DNA from: Isosphaeraceae bacterium
GTDB lineage: Bacteria > Planctomycetota > Planctomycetia > Isosphaerales > Isosphaeraceae
DNA length: 64,000 bases
NCBI GenBank assembly: GCA_031291845.1
Contig: JARLIH010000074.1
Coordinates: 1 to 64,000, forward strand
Direction: 5' to 3'
Every line of letters starts with the position of its first letter. Positions within the stretch are counted from its first letter, which is position 1. The notes under the pieces are model-generated. The model was not told the DNA's origin. It made no database searches and saw nothing but the letters and a program-made list of their open reading frames with translations. A program made the translations under genes and the position numbers. Below, one piece after another: positions 8,954-16,174 of this stretch.

Positions 8954-9015
8954 TGTTCGTGTCCCTCACGAAACTGGTCATAGGACGTCGAAATCTTCTC
9001 CCTCGCGGCATCAAA

Positions 9016-10320
9016 TCAGGCCCCCGTGTTGATCGAGGCGGAAACCTGCTCGAGACCCTTCAAGGCGTTCGCGAAAATTTCGAGGCCGATTTCAACCTGC
9101 TGTCCCGTCAGACACAAGGGCGGGCAAAAGCGCACGGTACTCGGGCCGCAAGGCAACAGCAGCAAGCCCCGCAGGAACGCCTCTTGAACGATCGCGTCGC
9201 GCAACGCGGGCGCCGGCGCCCCGCCATCCTGGATCTCGACGCCGATCATCAGGCCCAGCCCGCGCACTTCACGAATGCGCGGGTCATTCGTAGCGAGATC
9301 CTCTAAACCCGCCTTCAGTTCCCGCCCCCGGCGCACCGCGTTCTTCATGTACTTCGACCTGATGAGCCGCAACGTCTCGAGCGCGGCAACACACGCGACC
9401 GGATTACCGCCGAAGGTCGACGCGTGGCTACCGCTCGGCCAGCTCATCACATCGGCCCGCGCCACGATCGCGCCGAGGGGGAGGCCGTTGGCGATTCCCT
9501 TGGCCAGGCACACGATGTCCCCCGCGACGCCCCAGTGCTCGGAAGCAAACATCCGTCCCGTGCGGCCGACGCCCGACTGCACCTCGTCGAGCACGAGGAG
9601 CACGCCATGCTCGTCGCACAGCCGGCGCAGGCCTGGCAGGAAGTCGTCCGGAGGGACAATGTAGCCCCCTTCGCCCTGGATCGGCTCGACGAAGATGGCC
9701 GCCAGCTCCTCCGGCGGACAGGTCGTCTTGAGCAACGCGCGCACGCTGTCAATGTCGCCGAACCGGGCGTGGTGAATCTCGGGCACCAGGGGCGAGAACC
9801 CCCGGCGCTGGGTCGGCTTCGAGCCGCTGAGCGAAAGGGCGCCATAGGTCCGCCCGTGGAAGGCGTTCAGGAACGCCAGAGCGCGTGGCCGCCCCGTGTG
9901 GTGGCGCGCCAGCTTGAGCGCAGCTTCGATCGCCTCGGCCCCGCTGTTGGTGAAGAAAACGCGTTTCGGACCGGGCCCGGGGGCAAGCTGGGCGAGTCGC
10001 TCCGCCAGTCGAACCTGGGGCGCGTAGTAAAAGTCGGTCCCCGACATGTGGACCAGCCGGCCGGCCTGCGCCCGCACCGCGGCCACGACTTTGGGATGGC
10101 AGTGTCCGGCCGCCGTGACGGCGATTCCCGCCGTGAAGTCGAGAAAGCGGTTGCCGTCCACGTCCTCCATCATGCAGCCGCGCGCCCGACGTACGACCAG
10201 CGGGTAGACGCGGGTGTATGAAGGAGACATCACCCGATCGTCGCGCGCGAGCCAAGCCGATGCGCGCGGGCCGGGCAGGGGGCAGAGGATTCTCGGGGCA
10301 TCGCGGTGCAGAGCGGTCAT
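9016..10320 (-). CDS. Class III PLP-dependent aminotransferase (GABA/acetylornithine type)
   Basis: The 434-aa product carries the class III aminotransferase signature LVLDEVQSGVGRTG (about residue 245) followed by DIVCLAKGIANG, whose Lys (about 275) should bind pyridoxal phosphate. The substrate side shows FFTNSGAEAIEAALK and FHGRTYGALS. This family moves an amino group from a terminal amine (4-aminobutyrate, N-acetylornithine, ornithine or lysine) to 2-oxoglutarate. The long N-terminus and length fit the gabT/'acetyl ornithine aminotransferase family' subgroup rather than argD, and no arginine-pathway genes are nearby. An AGGGA-like site precedes the ATG. Confidence 0.85.
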   Translation of the reverse strand: MTALHRDAPRILCPLPGPRASAWLARDDRVMSPSYTRVYPLVVRRARGCMMEDVDGNRFLDFTAGIAVTAAGHCHPKVVAAVRAQAGRLVHMSGTDFYYAPQVRLAERLAQLAPGPGPKRVFFTNSGAEAIEAALKLARHHTGRPRALAFLNAFHGRTYGALSLSGSKPTQRRGFSPLVPEIHHARFGDIDSVRALLKTTCPPEELAAIFVEPIQGEGGYIVPPDDFLPGLRRLCDEHGVLLVLDEVQSGVGRTGRMFASEHWGVAGDIVCLAKGIANGLPLGAIVARADVMSWPSGSHASTFGGNPVACVAALETLRLIRSKYMKNAVRRGRELKAGLEDLATNDPRIREVRGLGLMIGVEIQDGGAPAPALRDAIVQEAFLRGLLLLPCGPSTVRFCPPLCLTGQQVEIGLEIFANALKGLEQVSASINTGA

Positions 10321-10465
10321 CGCGGGGTCCCTCCCTCGGGGGCCGATGGGAACAGACGTGAAAGGCGCGGGCCTGGTTAAAGAACGAGCGAAGGCACCGC
10401 ACTCTGATTACGGAGTGGACGAGGGCGGACGGCCCAGCGTATTATTCGAGGATCGCCCAACGCCG

Positions 10466-11506
10466 TCAAATGGAGAATTGCCGGCGGAATTGGTCGAGGT
10501 TCGCGCGGCGGCCGAGCACGACAATGCTGTCGCCGTGCACGAACGGCTCGTCGCCGGACGGCGGAAACTCAACGCGGCCGTCGGCGCGCTTCACGGCGAT
10601 AACGATCACGCCGGTGCGCCGGCCAACGTCGGCGTCGCGCAGCGAGTGGCCGGCGAGCGGGCTGCCGTGCTTGACCGGGATGTCGTCCATCTCGATCGCC
10701 AGGCTGGAGCGCGTGGTCACCAGCTCCACGAACTCGACGGCCGTCGGGTTGGTCAAGAGCGAGACGATCCGGTGCGCCCCGATCGCGGCCGGCATCACGA
10801 CGTGGTTGGCCCCCGCTTGCCGGAGCTTCTTCTGGGTGCTCGGCAGCTCGGCCCGCGCGACGATCATCACGGCGTGGTTCATTTGCCGCGCTGTCAGCGT
10901 GATGTAGACGTTGAGCGCATCGCTGGGCATCGCCGTCACGAGCGTCTGGGCGCGGTCGATCCCCGCCTCGCGCAACACGGTCTCTTCAGTGGCATCGCCG
11001 ACGATGTAGAGGAATCCCAGACGCTCGATTTCCGCCACGCGCTCCAAAGACATCTCGATCACAACGAACGACAGACCCGCCAGAGCGAGCTCTTCGCTCA
11101 CCAGTCCGCCGACGCGACCGAACCCGGCCACGATCGTGTGCCCTGTCAACATCTCTATCTGACGACGCATGCGCTGGTGCCCCAGGAGCCGCTCGATCTC
11201 CCCCTCGGTCAGGAACTGCACGAAGCCCGCGATCGTGTAGGCAACCGCCACCATCCCGAGCGCGATCACGAGCATCGAGTGAACGCGCTCGGAAATGGTG
11301 CTCATATGGCGGACCTCGCCGTAGCCGACGCCCGAGATCGTGATCACAACCATGAACAGGGCGTCGAACGGAGTCCAGCCCAGGGCGACGTAGCCGAGCA
11401 CCCCGAGCACGATCACGACAAAGACGGCCAGGAACCCCTGGAGGATGCGGCGGATGGAAGAGCGCCGCCAGAACGTCAGTTGTTCGGCTATCACCGTGTC
11501 GGCCAT
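10466..11506 (-). CDS. TrkA-N domain potassium channel
   Basis: I chose the ATG at 11506 (MADTVIAEQL); a frame open 30 codons further upstream is arginine-rich and overlaps the hicB gene. Residues about 20-90 form two membrane helices flanking a pore with TISGVGYGE, a variant of the K+ filter TVGYGD. A Rossmann RCK domain follows, with HTIVAGFGRVGG and the acidic strand end VIEMS. A C-terminal TrkA_C domain (about 265-345) includes GHSLRDADVG. Such proteins are inner-membrane K+ channels gated by ligands on the RCK ring. The length of 346 aa is normal. It lies 22 bases downstream of hicB. Confidence 0.88.
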   Translation of the reverse strand: MADTVIAEQLTFWRRSSIRRILQGFLAVFVVIVLGVLGYVALGWTPFDALFMVVITISGVGYGEVRHMSTISERVHSMLVIALGMVAVAYTIAGFVQFLTEGEIERLLGHQRMRRQIEMLTGHTIVAGFGRVGGLVSEELALAGLSFVVIEMSLERVAEIERLGFLYIVGDATEETVLREAGIDRAQTLVTAMPSDALNVYITLTARQMNHAVMIVARAELPSTQKKLRQAGANHVVMPAAIGAHRIVSLLTNPTAVEFVELVTTRSSLAIEMDDIPVKHGSPLAGHSLRDADVGRRTGVIVIAVKRADGRVEFPPSGDEPFVHGDSIVVLGRRANLDQFRRQFSI

Positions 11507-11528
11507 CACCGTGCCCGTCTTGGACGAG

Positions 11529-11753
11529 TTAAGCCGAGTCGGCCGGCGTCGTGGAGAGAGCCCGCAAAGGCTTCCCGCGCGCCTGATAATCTTCAACCAG
11601 CGACTCGATGGCGTCCCGCCCGTTCCGGGCTGCTTCCTCGTAGCTTACACCGTGGGTGCAGGGCTGGGATACGTCGGAGAATTCCGGTAGCAGAACCACG
11701 AACGACTGGTCCTCGGTCGACCAGCGGATCATCATGCTGTAGCGCGGAGTCAT
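11529..11753 (-). CDS. hicB: HicB-family antitoxin
   Basis: This 74-aa protein has the partial RNase-H-like HicB fold: YSMMIRWSTEDQSFVVLLPEF, then THGVSYEEAARNGRDAIE and a tail YQARGKPL. HicB proteins neutralise the mRNA-cleaving toxin HicA and repress their own operon. The ATG overlaps the ancestral hicA stop (ATGA), the standard hicA-hicB arrangement. Because hicA upstream is interrupted, this may now be an orphan antitoxin. Confidence 0.85.
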   Translation of the reverse strand: MTPRYSMMIRWSTEDQSFVVLLPEFSDVSQPCTHGVSYEEAARNGRDAIESLVEDYQARGKPLRALSTTPADSA

Positions 11754-11953
11754 GCCTGGCCTCTCAACTCTTCCAATGCGGCCTTTACGGCTTATTCCTG
11801 GTAGGGTTTCGCATCGTCGCCGTCGTTACTGGAGATGACCAGAGAACGCGTTGAATCGGGGTGGCTCCAATCCGTATGATCGCCTTTTCCGGCATGGAAC
11901 GTGAACCCCGCCCTGAGAAGTTCTCGTTTCAACTGCCTGATTTTTCTAGGCAT
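11750..11953 (-). pseudogene. hicA: hicA toxin gene with an in-frame stop
   Basis: From the ATG at 11953 the frame reads MPRKIRQLKRELLRAGFTF, then GKGDHTDWSHP, and later DGDDAKPYQE, closely resembling HicA toxins of the PRKIREL type. A TAA at 11794-11792 follows YQE, exactly where relatives have Lys (YQEKAV). Beyond it the frame continues AVKAALEELRGQA to a TGA that overlaps the hicB ATG. The intact product would be 67 aa; the truncated one is 53 aa and lacks the last helix. The usual GSH around the catalytic His reads GDH. It is probably inactive; readthrough or sequencing error are the alternatives. Confidence 0.8.
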
Positions 11954-11983
11954 TGGGCGTGCTTGATCCGCCTCGTGACGGAG

Positions 11984-13072
11984 TCATCCCCGTGACCGTA
12001 TCCGCTGATTGAACGCCACGGCCAGCACGATCACGGTGCCGAGCACCAGGCCCTCGACCTGGGTGCTGTCAATGTTCGTCGGCAGGATGACGGCCAGGCC
12101 GCTCAGCACGGGGAGCTTGGCGAGGAACGTGCGGACGGATTCGAGGATGTCGGGCCGGATGACCAGGCCAGTCCCCTTGATGATGATTTGGATCAGTGCC
12201 AGGCCGAGCACGGTTCCGCGAATCGAGCCGACGCCACCCGCCAGGCTGCAGCCCCCCACAACGGCCGCCGTGATGGCGTAGAGTTCGTAAGACACGCCCA
12301 TCGTACCGCGCGCCTGGCCATCCTTGCCGGTGAACAGGATGCCCCCGAGCGCTGAGAGCATGGCCGAAAGAGCGTACGCGATCGCTTTCAGCCGCCTGGT
12401 CGAGAGCCCGCTCAACCGCGCGGCGGTCTCGTTGCCGCCGAGCGCGTAAAAGTGGCGGCCAAGCACGGTCGCCCCCATCATCACGCTCGCCGCGGCGGCG
12501 ACCGCCGCGAACACGGGGACCGTGTACCACGGGTCGCGGCCGAGCAGGCGGTAGGCGTCGAAGGAGACGTTGATCGACTGGTTCTTGCTCAGGATGACAG
12601 CCACGCTGCGCAGGCCCGCCATCGTCGCCAACGTGGCGATGAAGGGGGGGAGGCGGAACTGGTTGATCATCAGCGCGTGGAGCAGTCCAACCACCAGGCC
12701 GAGAAGAAGCGTCAACGCGAACGCCGACACCACGACCACGATGGAGGGTGCGGTCGGTGAAGCGCCCGGCAACCATTCGGTCACGAGCTTGGCGCTCACG
12801 ACCGAGGCCAGGGCGACGACGGCGCCGACGGACAGGTCAATCCCCCCGGCGATGATCACCACGGCGGCGCCAATCGAGAGTACGCCGTAGAGCGCGATGT
12901 TATGGAGCAGCGTCTTCTGGCTGTACGGGCCAAAGAACGCGTGTGATGGCTCGAGCACGTAAATCAGCGCCAACACGGCCCCGATCCCGGCAACCAGCCC
13001 CCATTCCGGGACCCGGAAGAACGCCACGATTCCGCCCGCCTGCCCTGCCTTTTCCGCGGCTTTCTGTTCCAT
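11984..13072 (-). CDS. ABC transporter permease, RbsC/XylH type
   Basis: The product is a polytopic membrane protein with about ten hydrophobic helices. It carries the branched-chain/ribose permease signature IIAGGIDLSVGAVVALASVV and the cytoplasmic EAA-like loop ALGGNETAARLSGLSTRRLK. This family forms the channel of sugar ABC importers (ribose, xylose, autoinducer-2 and others). I chose the ATG at 13072; a GTG at 13102 would add ten residues. No ATPase or substrate-binding protein gene lies next to it here, although both normally accompany such a permease; the upstream side is an unlinked gene. The substrate cannot be assigned. Confidence 0.82.
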   Translation of the reverse strand: MEQKAAEKAGQAGGIVAFFRVPEWGLVAGIGAVLALIYVLEPSHAFFGPYSQKTLLHNIALYGVLSIGAAVVIIAGGIDLSVGAVVALASVVSAKLVTEWLPGASPTAPSIVVVVSAFALTLLLGLVVGLLHALMINQFRLPPFIATLATMAGLRSVAVILSKNQSINVSFDAYRLLGRDPWYTVPVFAAVAAAASVMMGATVLGRHFYALGGNETAARLSGLSTRRLKAIAYALSAMLSALGGILFTGKDGQARGTMGVSYELYAITAAVVGGCSLAGGVGSIRGTVLGLALIQIIIKGTGLVIRPDILESVRTFLAKLPVLSGLAVILPTNIDSTQVEGLVLGTVIVLAVAFNQRIRSRG

Positions 13073-13294
13073 GGGTACCACGCACGACACCGCCGTTGAC
13101 ACCGTGGCGAACGGCCATTGACAGGACCGGGTTCAGCCCGCCCACTTCCCCAACGACCTGGCGGGGTCTTTTACTTTACCCACAAGGTTTCGGGGGACAA
13201 GGTGGGACCGCAAGCGGAGAAGCCCGATTGCGAAGATCCGGTGGCCGACGAACAACGCGCCGGCACCGGTCGGACGCGGGCGTGGTTCACGGAG

Positions 13295-13320
13295 TCGGCC
13301 GGCAATGGCCGGCCCTACAG
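13295..13320. repeat. 26-base dispersed palindromic repeat, copy 1
   Basis: The segment TCGGCCGGCAATGGCCGG plus CCCTACAG matches 24 of 26 bases with a copy at 31619-31644. Both copies sit in non-coding sequence next to a gene end. The core is a near-palindrome of GGCCGGC units, as in REP-like elements. Confidence 0.55.
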
Positions 13321-13353
13321 ATTTCAGTTGGCGGGGGGGTTTGAAACCCGCGC

Positions 13354-14229
13354 TTACAAGGTGGGACCAGCCCCCGGCTTGACGATCACGGCCGGTCGTG
13401 AAGCGTCGCGCAACACCGCTTGGGCCGTGCTTCCCAGCAAGATCCGGCCGAGGCCGGTGCGACCGTGGGTGCCCAGGACCAACGTGCTGCCGGCGGCCTC
13501 GACGGCGGTCCGGAGAATCTCGGCAACGGGTTCTCCCTCCGCCGCGCGGACCTCCACGGCACCGGTCAGACCTGCCGCCTCCGCCTGCCGCCGGAGCGAT
13601 TCCAGGTTGCGCACGATGGCCTCTTCGTCGCCAGTTCCCGGGGCCGCGACGTGGAGCAGCAGGAGCCGGGCTCCCTGCTCGCGCGCCAGCGCACTGGCGA
13701 CCGCGAAAGCGCACCCGGACGCTGAGGAGAAATCGGTCGGGTGAATGACCAGGCGGCTTGGTTCGGTCTGGACGAGGAGGTCTTCCGGCAGATGATGGAC
13801 CAGCACGGCGCAATGGGCTCGGCCCAGGATCGTCTCGGCCACGCTCCCGGAGAGCAGCCGGTCCAACCCGCGCCGCTCGTGGGTCGCGACGGCGATAAGA
13901 TCGGCGTTCGCCTCCTGAGCCGCGCGCAGAACCTCCTCGGCAGGGTCGCCGTCGCGCACCTGGTACTCGACCTGCGTGAGACCGTCGGCAGAATGGGTCT
14001 CGCGCAGTTGCTCCTGGATCGCAGCACGGTGACTGGGCGAGTCGGACGGCCAGAACACCGGCAACCCCGCACCGCTCGAGCTCCCTTCGGACGCCGCGAA
14101 CAGGACCTGTTCGACGACGTGCAGGACCACGACGCGGCCCCCCTGCGAGAGCGCGCGGACAACCGGAAAAGCCGCCCGCGCGCGTTCTGAGAGGTCGGTC
14201 GCGAAGAGAGTGGTCCCGAAGGTCGTCAT
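13354..14229 (-). CDS. Tandem universal stress protein (two UspA domains)
   Basis: The ATG at 14229 gives MTTFGTTLFATDLSERA, the usual UspA opening; upstream in-frame codons look non-coding. The 291-aa protein has two UspA domains (about residues 1-145 and 150-290). The second keeps the ATP-binding G-2X-G-9X-G(S/T) pattern in GTHGRTGLGRILLGS, while the first has THERRGLDRLLSGS. UspA proteins bind ATP and help survival under energy or oxygen stress. Here the gene sits between a sugar permease and a hemerythrin, close to the cbb3 oxidase operon. It is probably cytoplasmic. Confidence 0.88.
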   Translation of the reverse strand: MTTFGTTLFATDLSERARAAFPVVRALSQGGRVVVLHVVEQVLFAASEGSSSGAGLPVFWPSDSPSHRAAIQEQLRETHSADGLTQVEYQVRDGDPAEEVLRAAQEANADLIAVATHERRGLDRLLSGSVAETILGRAHCAVLVHHLPEDLLVQTEPSRLVIHPTDFSSASGCAFAVASALAREQGARLLLLHVAAPGTGDEEAIVRNLESLRRQAEAAGLTGAVEVRAAEGEPVAEILRTAVEAAGSTLVLGTHGRTGLGRILLGSTAQAVLRDASRPAVIVKPGAGPTL

Positions 14230-14346
14230 GATCGTGCTCCTATCCAGTCCGCTTGCCGACGACGGCGAGGACCACCGAACCGACGGCACCTCTTCCAGTG
14301 AACCGGAGTCGCAAGGAGGCGTCAAGAGTGCGCGGGGCGAGCCCTT

Positions 14347-14976
14347 TCACCACGTCTCTCGGTACTGGAAAAGGGGTCCCCCGATTGCAGCTCGCGCCCG
14401 AAGCAGGGCCGCCGCAACGCACGCCCGGGGGAACAGCAGGTCGTTCTCCTCGTAGACGTGCTGCAACAGCTCCGCCTCGAGCTCGGCCAGCCCCTCGAGC
14501 AAGACCCGATACATCGCGCACGCGTCCGCCTTGGCCGTAAACCCGTTCGTCAACTTGCGCAGCCGCGCGAGAGTAGCGCTGGCGTCGCGGTGATCGATCT
14601 CGAGCGATCGAAAGGAACCATCCCCCTCGTCAGGACACAGCCCCGTCGATCGCGCTGCCTCCCAGCGCATAATCTTCGGAAAGACACACCACTCCTCCTT
14701 GATCATGTGCGACTCCAGGTCGTCCTTCAACACCGCGAGCACCTCGCGAAGCTCTCCGAGCGCCGGGTCATGGGGGCCGTGCACCTCGGCCACTCGATCG
14801 GCCAGTTTGAGCAAGCGAGGCAGTTCCTTGCGCAGGTGGGCATGGTGGACATTCACGATCCGGTCAATCAGCGCCGTCATCGAAGTCGATTCCGGATCGT
14901 CGGCCGACGGGTTCTCAGCGAATCCCTGGGCTTGCTCCAATCCGCCAATGGACCTGTTCGCACCGAGCGCGGACAT
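14347..14976 (-). CDS. Hemerythrin HHE-domain protein (RIC/ScdA-like)
   Basis: The 209-aa product has the His and Glu pattern of a four-helix di-iron hemerythrin: NVHHAHLRKELPRLLKLADRV, then HMIKEEWCVFPKI, IDHRDASATLARLR and LQHVYEENDLLFP. This arrangement matches the C-terminal domain of RIC (YtfE/ScdA), which repairs iron-sulfur clusters damaged by nitric oxide or oxidants. The ScdA-type N-terminal Cys domain is missing and is replaced by about 30 unconserved residues. The start ATG has AGGAG upstream. Proximity to the stress protein and the oxidase operon fits an O2/NO-related role, which is an inference. Confidence 0.85.
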   Translation of the reverse strand: MSALGANRSIGGLEQAQGFAENPSADDPESTSMTALIDRIVNVHHAHLRKELPRLLKLADRVAEVHGPHDPALGELREVLAVLKDDLESHMIKEEWCVFPKIMRWEAARSTGLCPDEGDGSFRSLEIDHRDASATLARLRKLTNGFTAKADACAMYRVLLEGLAELEAELLQHVYEENDLLFPRACVAAALLRARAAIGGPLFQYRETW

Positions 14977-15114
14977 GGACCGATCTCCTGTCTTCGCACT
15001 TCGTTCGCCGTCAGCCGTTCCCCCGCATCCCGTACAGCGGACGGGCCGACTACCGACGACCGACGTGGGCCAAACTCAGCAAGTCCCTACCGTCAACTCG
15101 TCCCGCTACCGACG
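14977..15114. other. Hemerythrin upstream region, no gene seen
   Basis: Together with 15158-15442 this forms a 466-base gap between the hemerythrin start and the end of the oxidase operon. Apart from the terminator at 15115-15157 I see no gene. Promoter elements for the hemerythrin should lie here but no clear match is visible. Confidence 0.35.
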
Positions 15115-15157
15115 AAAAAAGCTCCTCACGAGCGGCACCGCCGCCCGGAGGAGCTTT
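15115..15157 (-). terminator. Intrinsic terminator of the cbb3 oxidase operon
   Basis: Read on the minus strand, AAGCTCCTC pairs perfectly with GAGGAGCTT across a GC-rich loop and runs into TTTTTT. It lies about 285 bases downstream of the last gene of the minus-strand oxidase operon. Confidence 0.75.
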
Positions 15158-15442
15158 CATCGCCAGACAGGTCGACCCCTCGCGAGCCGGCCTCGTCTCT
15201 CATCACCGGAGCACCACGCCGTTTTCCCGGCCGTAGCACCCCACTGACTCCTATTATATCGATCTCAACGCCGATGTCAAACTTACGTGTTCTTGGATTT
15301 CTCGATCTCGCTGTGATTCTCAGGCCCAGAGACTGGGCAAGGAGCCGGCCTTGCGACTCAGTGCGCCTTCTCGTTAGGCGGGACGGGATACCCTTTCCGT
15401 CCCCAGTTGATACGGAGCGGCGCCCGGTCATACACCCCCCGA

Positions 15443-16174
15443 TCAGGTGAAGAGGTCGAGCAACGGATACAGCGACCTGACCGTGCACCCCGGGCAACGG
15501 GGCGTCGAGCCCGCTTGCAACGACCAGACACCGCGGGCGATCGAGATCAGGCCGGTCAGCAGCACGCACCAGGCCGCCGCATGATAGAGGTGCCGGCGTG
15601 CAGAAGGTTTCCGCAACGATGCGCCAACGCCGGTAAGAACCATGACCGGCACGGTCCCCACGCCGAAAAGGCTCATCATCAACAACCCCTGGCCGAGACT
15701 CGCGGTGCTGCTCGCAAGGGTCAGGTAGCCGTAAACCAAGCCGCAGGGGAGGAAGCCGTTGACGACCCCGGCGACGAAGACTTCGTATCCCCGCGGGGCA
15801 GTCAGGAACGGCCCGAGAATTCCCCCTGTCAGGCAAGCCGGGGCCCCGCCGAGACTCGGGGCCCTCCCGGGAATCCAGCCCGTGGCACGCAGTCCCTGCC
15901 AGACCAGGACGACCCCCGCGACCACGCAGAGAATGCTTTGGAGATCGATCAACCAGCCGGCCCGGCGCTGGAGCCAGACGCCTGCGAACCCCGCACAAAG
16001 GCCGCAGAAGGAATACGTGCCGACCCGCCCGAGGCTGTAGAGAAGCTGGCGCCGCAGGTTCTCGGAGACGCTGCGCGCATCCAGACCGACCGTCAGCGCG
16101 AACCCGCCGCACATCCCCACGCAGTGCGACGAGCCAAGCAAGCCGCCGGCGACAATCAGGGGCCACTCGATCAC
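15443..16174 (-). CDS. TauE/SafE-like membrane protein of the oxidase operon
   Basis: The 243-aa product has about six membrane helices and two paired motifs of the UreH/DsbD-like transmembrane family: GSSHCVGMCGGFAL near residue 15 and NGFLPCGLVYGYL near residue 140. Proteins of this type accompany cbb3 oxidase and copper ATPase genes and are thought to take part in copper or redox handling during oxidase assembly. The GTG start (confirmed by the MIEWPL frame) overlaps the ccoI stop by four bases (GTGA). A Cys-rich tail, PRCPGCTV, is notable. Transport of sulfite is not implied by the family name. Confidence 0.85.
   Translation of the reverse strand: MIEWPLIVAGGLLGSSHCVGMCGGFALTVGLDARSVSENLRRQLLYSLGRVGTYSFCGLCAGFAGVWLQRRAGWLIDLQSILCVVAGVVLVWQGLRATGWIPGRAPSLGGAPACLTGGILGPFLTAPRGYEVFVAGVVNGFLPCGLVYGYLTLASSTASLGQGLLMMSLFGVGTVPVMVLTGVGASLRKPSARRHLYHAAAWCVLLTGLISIARGVWSLQAGSTPRCPGCTVRSLYPLLDLFT

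Noticed and set aside
10214-11854. 546-codon plus-strand frame across the channel and hicB genes
   Set aside because: Antisense to TrkA-type and HicB genes with recognisable motifs; its product has no domain and atypical composition.
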